DNA of 64,000 nt from Galerina marginata (taxonomy: Eukaryota > Basidiomycota > Agaricomycetes > Agaricales > Galerinaceae): contig JAECYW010000006.1 of NCBI GenBank assembly GCA_023014335.1, positions 3,720,001 through 3,784,000 of the forward strand, written 5' to 3'. A model generated the notes under the pieces. That model was not told the origin of the DNA, ran no database searches, and worked only from the letters and a program-made list of their open reading frames with translations. Positions 55,436 through 64,000 of this stretch are shown piece after piece. A program made the translations under genes and the position numbers. Numbering within the stretch: the first letter of the stretch is position 1; every line of letters starts with the position of its first letter.

Positions 55436-56536
55436 TTAAACGCGCGGCGCACGCCTCCAGGAGTTACCAGAGGCCGCGTGTTGAGTCGGGGTAGAAAATT
55501 TCTTGCCGCCGATAGGAGCGCGGTACTTGGGTATCGCGTTAGCTTTGGGTTTTGCTGGAGTTAAACCGCCACCAAGCATGACACCGCCGGTCAGGACGGT
55601 GCTGACTCCACCTTGGTAGAGATATTTTGTCACTTCCTTCTTGGTGTCGTCGACGAATACGCGAGCAGCCGGAAGTTGACGAGGAACGAAAGCCGTGGCG
55701 TGTTTATTGAAAGTAGAGGGCTTAGTGGAAGCTAAAAAATCGAAGGATGATATCGAAGAGGCGGATGTGGCGCTTTCGTCGGAGGAGAAAGAGTAAGTTG
55801 AAAATGTCGACGAACGAGAGCTCGGCCTTGAGCTGTCCGGAGAAGATGTTGGTTCCGGAGACGAAAGTGGAGATGGGAATGAAGGCATGAATGACGTAGG
55901 GATCTTGACCGAAAAGGATTCACGAGTCGGGGTCGGGGACATGATTGCGGATTTTGAGATCATTGCGAAAATCTCGTCGGCCTCCTCCTTGTGATCCGAC
56001 TCTAGCAACTGTTGCGCCAGCGTGCGAGTCTGGGCTCGCTGAAGGGCAGAGTTGACGGTAGCACGCAGGGCTCCCTGCATGACGGATTGTTGTCCAAGCT
56101 TGCTGATAGGCACATGGGCCTCTTCAGCGACGTTAAGTCGGGCCAGGAGTGCACGGTTGGCAGCTGTCAAAGTCGTCTCCGACCAGACTACGACCGTCTG
56201 TGGCTTGGACCCGAGATACGTAACGGAGACGGTGTGGGCCTCGATGACCAGGTTGAAGTCACGGGCTCCCAGGAGTCTCATCCATGTGGCCCAATGGAGA
56301 CCTGAGGCGATACAAGCGGCAAAAACAGGGCGAGGGGGGAGAGAAATGGTGGAAAGGAAGAGGGTAAGTCTCGCATCGCGTGTCGGATTGAAGTAGGCAC
56401 GGAGAGTTGTTCGGAGAATTGACTTGAGAGAGCTGACCAGCTCTGGGGATTGGGTAAGAATTAGGGGGCGCGTCAGAAAATCAATAGCTTGGGTGATGCC
56501 AGCGGGAATCATGGTAACAGCAGAGGAAAAAGCCAT
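55436..56536 (-). CDS. BTG/Tob-like protein with Ser-rich linker
   Basis: Single-exon gene of 366 residues. Residues about 1-110 resemble a BTG/Tob (antiproliferative) domain: an N-terminal helix pair, then RPVFAACIASGLHW, LLGARDFNLVIE and a VTYLGSKPQTVVVWS strand. Such domains bind the CCR4-NOT deadenylase and slow growth in animals; that role here is inference. The middle is Ser-rich and disordered (about 190-260); the C-terminal part contains a Gly-rich hydrophobic segment (GGVSTVLTGGVMLGGG). An upstream in-frame ATG at 56578 would add 14 residues; the internal ATG at 56536 is preferred because the domain starts there. Confidence 0.6.
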   Translation of the reverse strand: MAFSSAVTMIPAGITQAIDFLTRPLILTQSPELVSSLKSILRTTLRAYFNPTRDARLTLFLSTISLPPRPVFAACIASGLHWATWMRLLGARDFNLVIEAHTVSVTYLGSKPQTVVVWSETTLTAANRALLARLNVAEEAHVPISKLGQQSVMQGALRATVNSALQRAQTRTLAQQLLESDHKEEADEIFAMISKSAIMSPTPTRESFSVKIPTSFMPSFPSPLSSPEPTSSPDSSRPSSRSSTFSTYSFSSDESATSASSISSFDFLASTKPSTFNKHATAFVPRQLPAARVFVDDTKKEVTKYLYQGGVSTVLTGGVMLGGGLTPAKPKANAIPKYRAPIGGKKFSTPTQHAASGNSWRRAPRV

Positions 56537-59346
56537 CGTAAACGTGGTGAGAAGATTCGTGAATGAGAATATGCACAAAACTATCGACCGGCGAATAGGA
56601 ACGTTAGTGGGTTGTTCAAGTCGATGAATAGAATTAATCTGGAATAAAATTCGGCATAAGTAAGGAGTTGAATGAAATACAATTAAGTCTTACCTCCTGA
56701 GATATCGAAAGCGATAAGTATAGTAGACAGTTGGATTCAACGAAGATGGTGAGGTAGGAGTGATTCAGGGGAGGACCTGTTGGAATCTTGGCAGAGAACT
56801 GGCCATATTTATACAAGACAATCGTCCATAGCTGCGAACTTCCTTGTGGCCATTACAATGTAATGATAAGTATAAGCATTGTCCGTTGCGCCATTGTTCA
56901 AGGAGGATTGAACGGACTTCGAACGGACAAAGGAGGTTTGACAATGTTGACTTTGGCTGACGTGCACGTGCTCAGAAAATGGCTGTTTGTTTCTGTTTGC
57001 TTACGCCTTGCAACTTACCTCACAGCACTCTGAGTCTCTGACCCAACTTTGACCCAACTCTGACCTACACCTACCAAATCTTACCATGGCATTCGAAAGA
57101 GTTCTGCACAGCTGGACTGTTTCGACGACAGATTAACTCAGGCTCAAAAATAATTAATTTTAGTCGCCTTTGAGCTGTATGGAAAGTTGATTGAAAGCCA
57201 GGTGCATGGGAGTTGCCTGGGATTCAAAGACTCGAAGCAGCTTGAAGCAATCTTCAAATTGGACGACCTTACACCCTGCATAGTTAGCGACAAGGCAGAT
57301 AATAACTGCATGAAAATACAGCAACTGTTTTCGATTATTTTCCAATAATTTATAAGATAGAGAAATCGGCGATGCGTGACAGTATGAAAGCTGGATCGAC
57401 GTCCTTCAGATAATTCCCAATACTCAAGACACAGTGTATTTTTGCACTATGAAGTATATCATCAGACTTCCATATTGCAGCCATTAATTAATCTGGATAC
57501 TGAAGCCCAAATATAACAAGAAACCATGGATTTTATCAAAAATTAACCGACCAAAAAGACCGACTCGGATCCTCCTTGACCGATGCCCTTCCAAACTTCC
57601 TATTCAAAGACCTGATAATATTGGGCGGCAGACCAGTAATAAAAATACATTTAATTTGATTCTACAATCCTCATTTTGAGTTGCAAATTTTTGAAGACGC
57701 GTCGATCTTAAATTGGCGCCTAGCATGGGTGTGCCTGGACCTTAATCCGGCCACATTTGGGAAACCAGTCCTCTTTTAGAAATCCTGCTGAATGCTCCCA
57801 ATTGTACATTTATTGGCTGATAACCGTACAACACTTAACGAATTTACAACCTCGCCGACGAAAAGAAATTGGGAGGCCCCAAGGACTAGGATATGTATCA
57901 CAGCATGACGCCAGAAATGATTAGCCATACAACGGAATTCCTGGCCGAGGTGTTCTGGTGTCATTTCGGCTGACTAGACGCGAGCTAACCCTGAGTCGGC
58001 CTAAGGTCCCAGGTCCACGACCCTGTCAGCACAGAGTTGCCAAGTCCTCACTGTTTAAACTTTTAATGTGAAATGCTCGATCAACCGTGACGTAGCTGGG
58101 CTAGATGTGCCGTGCAGGAATACATTACTTTGACGCCGGTAAATGCATTTGGCGCCCGTTGAATATTCATATATTCATATATTCATCTCGTGATAAGTTA
58201 TCTTATAAACGCGGAAAGTCCTGACGTGACCGCATTCTACCTCTCAACATCAGGTACACATTTTGGTCAAGTGTTTGCCTCAAGGCGAGCAAAAGCAATC
58301 AGAAATCTGCCGACAGCAGACTTGAACTCTATCAGTGGACCACTAGCGAATACACAAATGGCCCTGACCATTGTAACCTTCAGTGGGCGGAATCCTTCGC
58401 CGTAGGTTAATCGAGGATCCTGGATTCCATCCCCCACATCCCACAATCCGGGTTCGCCGGCTTCTGTAGTTCTAGATCCTTTGGATCAGAGTTCTAGCTT
58501 GGGAACTTCATTTACACGCCTATTACTCTAAGTCTCCAAGCAATACATTTCGTTTTGGATCATCTTCAGCACGATCAGAACGTTGCGTCCAATCATGGCT
58601 TCCAGTGGTTCGCGGCCTTGAAAGCAACGGAATCAAACTGATGTCGGTCGTTTTTGGCAACATCTTCCCATTCCGATCAAGCACCGAGTAACTGATTTGC
58701 ATGCATGGGCGGGCATGGCACCTTCAAAACCATATTGATTAACGGCTAATCGCAATCAGAAGAGGCCTCCCAATCTGGACGACACTAGCATATGATTAAC
58801 TCGATGTTTTTTTGCCGAAATTGACCGTTAAGACCGCCATGGCCGTTGCTCAGAAGTCAAGGAGGGAGATTTATACCATTTAATTTAACACCGGAACTCG
58901 GTGATAGGAAAGTAGATTAGTGTATGTATGTCTTGTAAAACGAAAGCCTCCACGGTATCGTCGATACCATGATTTTTGTTGCTTGGAGGTCCCCGGGGGT
59001 TTCAAAACCGACAAGGTATCACTGAAAATGGCCACAAGCACGCGGCGACAAGTATTTCAACTCAGAGTGCGACAAATGGCAGAAGTCTTCGTAAAGATCA
59101 TCAAAATATCAGACATGAGGTTGAACGGGATGCGCCCTGACGCGTCTCAGAATGTTCTTCATCAGTATGGTACAGTCGCATTGGGCGTTCGAATTGATGA
59201 TGGTAATAATGATGGTCATGTCTAATTATAATTCTACAACTTCAAGTTCCAAGACAGATTCACTCGAGATGGGAGCGCAGCAGGTGATTCTACTCTACCA
59301 CACGCCAGGGACTGCCCGTTACTGGCTCTTAGTCTTTACCCTATAT
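56537..59346. other. Gene-poor intergenic region
   Basis: About 2.8 kb without a supported gene. It includes a short ATATTCAT microsatellite run (about 58165-58190). Scattered short open frames show no domain. No tRNA or repeat element recognised. Confidence 0.4.
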
Positions 59347-61098
59347 TCAGTCTGCGGGCCGTCGGAGAGCCTGACCTTTCTTGTCGCGGTAGAAGAGGAC
59401 ATCACCTAGAGAGCAGCGAACGTGTATCAGCACCCACAGTTACCGATCAAACATAGCAGGAGAGGAAGGGTCTCACCTTCGTTCTCAACAAATTGACACC
59501 TGTTATAGCTATCCCAGAGAGACTTGAAACAGTTGGTAGTAGACGAAGCATAATGGTCGCCGATAAACGCCTTCAAGTGCTGCGTAGCCTCAGGGCCGTG
59601 GTCTGCGGATCAGAGAAGGCGATTCAATATAACGGAAGCCGCGAGTACAGAACGATCCAGACTTACAGAAAGGCATTTTTGGGAAGAACTTTCAGAGGAA
59701 AAATGAGAGCAGCCCATTGAGCGGTGTGAATCTAGGAATTCCGTAGAATACTCACATGATGGATGACATGGAAATGGGCAACATCGTGGAGGAAGAAGCG
59801 TCCTTGCCACCCCAGTACATCTCGGTCGACAGTAGCAGCGGCACCACGCTGGAAGTTCCATTCTTTACCGCGGTAGTGGGGGAGCAGAGGATCGGTGTGG
59901 TGGAGATAGGTGATCATGATGACTGGCGAAAAAATTAGCTATCTTCTTTGCAGAAAGAAGATGAAACATACACCAGTGGGAAACCTCGAGCCATGGAATA
60001 GCGTAGTACTTGATGACATTGGCGGTACCATAGACAGACGACGCGTAGGTGACGCCCCAAACCATGAATGCAATGCCAAGGTTAGACATGATAACGGCAT
60101 TGCGCTGAGCCTTGGTGAACAGAATCGAGTTGGCTGTAATACTGTTAGTTATTTCGTAATGCTAATATTCAGATTGCGTTTACTTACGATCGAAATGGTT
60201 GGTCCACTTGGGGTAAGTCTTTTGGCCGGAGACGTTGAAGACTGGAAACGGACTAAGGACTCAAGCATTATGTTCAACATTAAAGGAGACATACGAAGGT
60301 AAGAGGGGAAAGCAAGAAGTTGTTGGCGGATAAGCATGTACAACGTATAGATGGGTGTATCCCCGAAGAGTTCATCCCAGTCGATCTCGTCATGGGGTTT
60401 GTCGGGGATGCCAAGGTCCTCACGCGTCTTAGGAACGTAAACCTCATCACGTTCCATAGAAGCGTGGTTGGAGTGGTGGCGGTGATGGGAGATCCTCCAG
60501 GAGAAGTACGGCGTCCACAAGAAGGTGTGAGTTACCTGAAAGAAGCGTCGGGGTGAGCTTTTTTTCCGATCAGTTCACGTCAAGCAATGCACTCACGAAA
60601 CCCAGAATATCATTAACGATCTTGTGGTCGGAGAAAGCACCATGACCGCACTCATGTCCGATAACCCAAATTCCGGTGAAGATGAGACCTTGGAACCACC
60701 AGCTTAAAACACAAACTGTTCACTGCGATGCTTTTGTATGAAGGTTTATCAGTACTCACTAGACACACCAAGCACCCCAACGAGCAACTTCTGCTCCAAT
60801 TGGAGTGAGCAATTCCTTGCCGGCGGCGGACTGGAAGTATGGGTCGATGTAGGAGGCGCAGGTCCAGGCAGGTCGCGGCTAAGAGAATATCGCGAGCAAA
60901 GTAGGACAGGACCACGGAGTGTGTCCCTGACGAAGAACTCCGGAGGAATTGCTGCGCGGATTTCCTTCAAGGACCTAGAAAAGGTCGATCAAATCCAGTC
61001 CTAGGCGAACGGAGAACGGATGGGACATACCAAGGCATAGGACTGTAAGCGGGAAGGTCATCTTCGCTGTATTTCTCAGTCTGAGTGCTAGTGCCCAT
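59347..61098 (-). CDS. Δ12-type fatty-acid desaturase, copy 1 (two frame breaks in exon 2)
   Basis: Minus-strand multi-exon gene starting [14 protein letters not shown] at 61098 and ending at 59347. His boxes: HECGH (60642-60656), HRHH (60473-60484) and HVIHH (59756-59770), with [14 protein letters not shown] and [17 protein letters not shown] around them. This is the FAD2-like oleate desaturase fold of the ER membrane, inserting a double bond in fatty acyl chains. Exon 2 needs two +1 corrections, near 60909 and near 60870, to join VRDTLRG to [12 protein letters not shown] and then to [12 protein letters not shown]. Everything downstream stays open with good splice sites, so either the gene is freshly disabled or the sequence has local errors. 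It is divergent from the second desaturase. Confidence 0.85.
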
Positions 61099-62276
61099 GT
61101 TCGAGAACGGCCTAAAACACGGAAAGAAACGGTGGGATACTCGAACGAGTCGAGAGGGAAGGTACTGATTTTGCTCGTCAATCCAGCGGTATTTATTATA
61201 AAACCCAAGATCTGAAGACCTTGAGGCTTGATCAAATGGAGTTACCGACGGCCCTCGGCATAGGATTGTACCCCGCTACTTTTCCTGTCGTAACGCCAGG
61301 AATCTTACCCCGGTGTGACATATTCGGACTCTGCCCAGATAACTGGCTTTTGACAGGTCTATAGCAGTTCAATTTATGAACGTCGACCGAGTCCTATCGA
61401 TGCAGAGTAAAGACACTCTGGTCACCCGTGGATACATCCTAAAATAAGTCGATCTGTTGGCTCAGGTGGTCGACCATATCTATTTGATGATAACGAAGTT
61501 TGTAGGTGGTGATCAGAAGATCGGTGATTGTATTCTGTTCGAAGTCTCTCGGGGTCTCACCTGGGCGGACAGAAGCTTCAGAAACGTTCGCGTTCAGCGA
61601 GAGTAGAAAAGAGGATCAGGAATGCGGAATGGAAATTAGAATAAGGAATGGAATCACGTACCTTGGGTCGTTGATCTTCAGTCGAAGGTATTACCGGGGA
61701 CCCTCTGTGGCGCAGTATGCAATTGGAGTATGTACGACGCTTGGCTATCCTAGGGAGAAGTGCATCTAGAGCCGAGCGGTGAACTGGGGTTTGAATTCCG
61801 TCCACGAACGAAAATCGGCAGAATTGGCCATCAGGATTCATTGTACTTCATAATAATGCCGATGAGGGAAGAAGATCGACCAAACTCGGAGAAATTTTAC
61901 TCAGGGTTAATAGTGGTGGTGGTGAAAAACAGGTGGAGTCCGACAATTTCCCACGGCGCCAGACCGAATTCATGCGCCAGTTCCATTTACGATTAGCCGG
62001 TGCTGGAAAAGGTAGGAGGGGTTTACGGGGTCCTTAGTACCCACTTCGTCCACTCTGACAACACTCGGATCCCCACTTTGCTGTCCACGAGTAAACCTGC
62101 GTTCACCTGGCCGGAGTATCTAGTATCGGATTTGATGGATTGGTTAGGATCTAATTCGCACTCTTTTGAGATTCTCAAATGCGAGCTTCAAATACTTGCC
62201 GTCGTTCCGTGAATTTCCACCCTCTTTCTCCTCTCCCCGCATAGTTTACTTTGCGAGAGTGAGTCCGCTGTTCAGC
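61099..62276. other. Divergent intergenic region between the desaturases
   Basis: About 1.2 kb of shared upstream DNA for the head-to-head desaturase genes. No TATA box, repeat or gene was recognised with confidence. Confidence 0.45.
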
Positions 62277-63940
62277 ATGTTCTCTCTTAACGCACCTGTC
62301 TCTATTCCGCGATGGTCCGGAATACATTAAGCGGACGCAGACGCCGTTCAGGCCTACCAAGGTGAGATAAGCCATTCCTAAACGCTTAATTTATCCGACC
62401 TCTGTCCTAGGTGACCCTGTCTGAAGTTCATTCATGTGGTCCCTAAACATCTGCATGAGAAGAACACACTCAAGGCTTTGCTCTATGTGTTCAGAGACAT
62501 TTTCTGTGCATTCGTAGGTTTACAAGCTTGGTTGGCAAATCGACCCTTTCGTTCAGAAACTCGTCGAAACCACTGGGCTTTCTTCCACTGCTGGATCGGT
62601 TGCTAAATGGTCTCTCTGGGCACTCTACTGGCACGTACAGGGTGTCATTCTTGCAGGATGGTGGTGCATGGCTCACGAAGCCGGCCATGGAAGCTTGTCA
62701 AATCATTCGTGGTTTAACCACCTCATCGGGTATTCGATGCACACCTGTACGTATTTTCGAAGCTGGCTCTCATTCGTAGCTCAAGAGTTTTTTACTTTCA
62801 AAGTTTATTCTTGTCCCTTACTACGCCTGGAGGTCAACGCATCACGCCCATCACAAGGCGAACCATGTCCATCGAACGTGATGAGAACTTTGTACCCCGC
62901 ACTCGCTCAGATTACGGCCTACCTCCAGAGACCAGCGCCCATATCTCCGACTATCACGATGTCTTTGAGGAGACCCCCATTTATAGCCTTGGGCGCATGC
63001 TCTTTATGCAGGCGCTTGGATGGCAGTATTACCTCGTTACGAACGCCATGGGTTCACCAATGTATCCAGCCGGCACCAACGTGAGTTAGAATGACAAAAA
63101 TGGATTTCACCTGGGTGCTGAGCCGCCAATTAGCATTTCCAACCTTCTTCGCCTCTTTTCAAGCCTCATGAAAGGAATGGCATAATCGCCTCGAACATCG
63201 GCTTGACTGTCATGTCCTCCATTCTTTACTTAGTGGACGAAAGGAAGTCGGTCGTTGGCTACTTCTTCAAGTTGTACTTCGTTCCTTACCTGGCAAGTAA
63301 ACTCCAAATCACATTGTCGCATCAAATACTAAGTATTTCGTCTTCCTAGCTCTCGAACCATTGGATAGTGATGTTGACTTATCTTCATCACTCCGATCCA
63401 ACGATTGCACACTACCGAAACAAACAATGGTCATTCCTCCGCGGTGCCGTCTCTACTGTCGATAGGCCACTCTTAGGATGGGCTGGTCGCTTCTTCCTTC
63501 ATAACGTCTCTCACGACCACGTCAGTTCCATTTTGTTTTTGCTTCCTTTTTGGTCTCTTAACGTTGTTTCTCCACAGATTGCTCACCACTTGTTCTCATC
63601 GATTCCATTCTGTACGTAGTGCCTTGTTTTCTGATGTCTTCGAAAAACTAAACGCTGCGTTATAGACAACCAACCGCAGGTAACTGAAGCCATCAAAAAG
63701 GTTCTCAAAGACGACCACAACTACGACTCCACCGTAAGTGCCGGCGCGTTTCTACCACAAACCTCACCCTTAAGCCTATACGCCTTTTAGAACACGTTCC
63801 GCGCGCTCTACCGAACCTTCACCCAGTGCTGCTTCATCGAAGATGACGGTGACATTGTATTCTACAAGAATAAAGAGGGAAAGGCATCTCGCGTTCTTGC
63901 CCCCGACGCTTTAGACAACGCGACGAAGAAATCGATTTAG
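62277..63940 (+). CDS. Δ12-type fatty-acid desaturase, copy 2 (frame-disrupted 5' part)
   Basis: Plus-strand gene ending ATKKSI-stop at 63940. His boxes: HEAGH (62674-62688), HHAHH (62840-62854) and HIAHH (split by the intron after 63520), with LTYLHHSDPTIAHYRNKQWSFLRG and ERDENFVPRTRSDYG. It is a diverged FAD2-like enzyme, not a recent copy of the left gene. The tail after 62860 is clean: splice sites at 63078, 63294 (GC donor), 63520 and beyond stay in frame. Upstream, +1 breaks are needed near 62316, 62434, 62512-62516 and 62862 to read PEYIK, VVPKHLHEKNT, VYKLGWQIDP and TMSIERD. The start at 62277 is tentative. Pseudogene or sequence error is open. Confidence 0.78.
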
Positions 63941-64000
63941 AGAATTGTTGATTGTAACCCATAACATAAAGGCGTGTAGAATATATGATCTTGATACTCC

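Noticed and set aside
61099..62276. Additional gene between the desaturases
   Set aside because: Open frames there overlap each other and show no domain or splice support.
1..64000. tRNA, rRNA or CRISPR features
   Set aside because: No tRNA B-box with matching acceptor stem, no rRNA sequence and no regularly spaced repeats were seen; a CRISPR is not expected in a fungus.

Overview
The window reads as nuclear DNA of a mushroom-forming basidiomycete (Agaricomycetes). Almost every gene is cut by many introns of about 45-70 nt with GTRNGT...YAG borders. The gene content also fits: F-box/leucine-rich families, BTB and MYND proteins, a NACHT NLR, a tectonin lectin, small Cys-rich metallothioneins, GH16 and GH51 enzymes and Δ12-type desaturases. 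All calls come from reading the sequence; no database search was run. Multi-exon models were assembled by hand and checked for phase continuity, except where noted.

Layout. 0.4-1.9 kb: secreted alpha/beta hydrolase. 2.6-3.0 kb: metallothionein 1. 3.5-12.9 kb: a regulatory/protein-interaction block with a MYND gene, two near-identical F-box genes in a tandem duplication, a BTB gene between them, and a third unrelated F-box gene. 13.3-14.3 kb: single-pass membrane protein. 15.5-20.0 kb: tandem pair of secreted GH16 enzymes. 20.0-23.2 kb: tandem pair of HSL/GDXG-type esterases. 23.8-26.1 kb: cyclophilin and a Cys-pair protein sharing a 209-bp divergent promoter. 26.5-26.9 kb: metallothionein 2, inverted relative to copy 1 and carrying the same promoter. 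27.9-31.2 kb: NACHT NLR. 31.2-34.6 kb: gene-poor, with a BTB relic. 34.6-37.1 kb: BipA/TypA GTPase. 39.1-39.7 kb: tectonin lectin. 39.8-42.5 kb: a nuclear-looking protein gene plus a truncated copy of it. 43.2-45.4 kb: multi-pass membrane protein and a small secreted protein. 45.4-48.8 kb: repeats and no clear gene. 48.8-55.0 kb: GH51 arabinofuranosidase followed by a sugar transporter, a plausible arabinose-polymer utilisation pair. 55.4-56.5 kb: BTG/Tob-like protein. 59.3-63.9 kb: head-to-head pair of fatty-acid desaturases whose 5' parts contain apparent +1 frame disruptions.

The dominant theme is duplication: metallothioneins (inverted), F-box genes (direct tandem), GH16 and esterases (tandem), desaturases (divergent), plus partial copies of the BTB gene and of the 40.8-42.5 kb gene. 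The most useful leads are the inverted metallothionein/promoter duplication, the esterase copy that lost the oxyanion-hole His, the clustered frame breaks in the desaturase pair, the unusual splice sites (five GC-AG introns, a 14-nt exon, a 34-nt intron), and the NLR with its Gly/Asn-rich N-terminus. I found no wholly new multi-gene system that I can defend.
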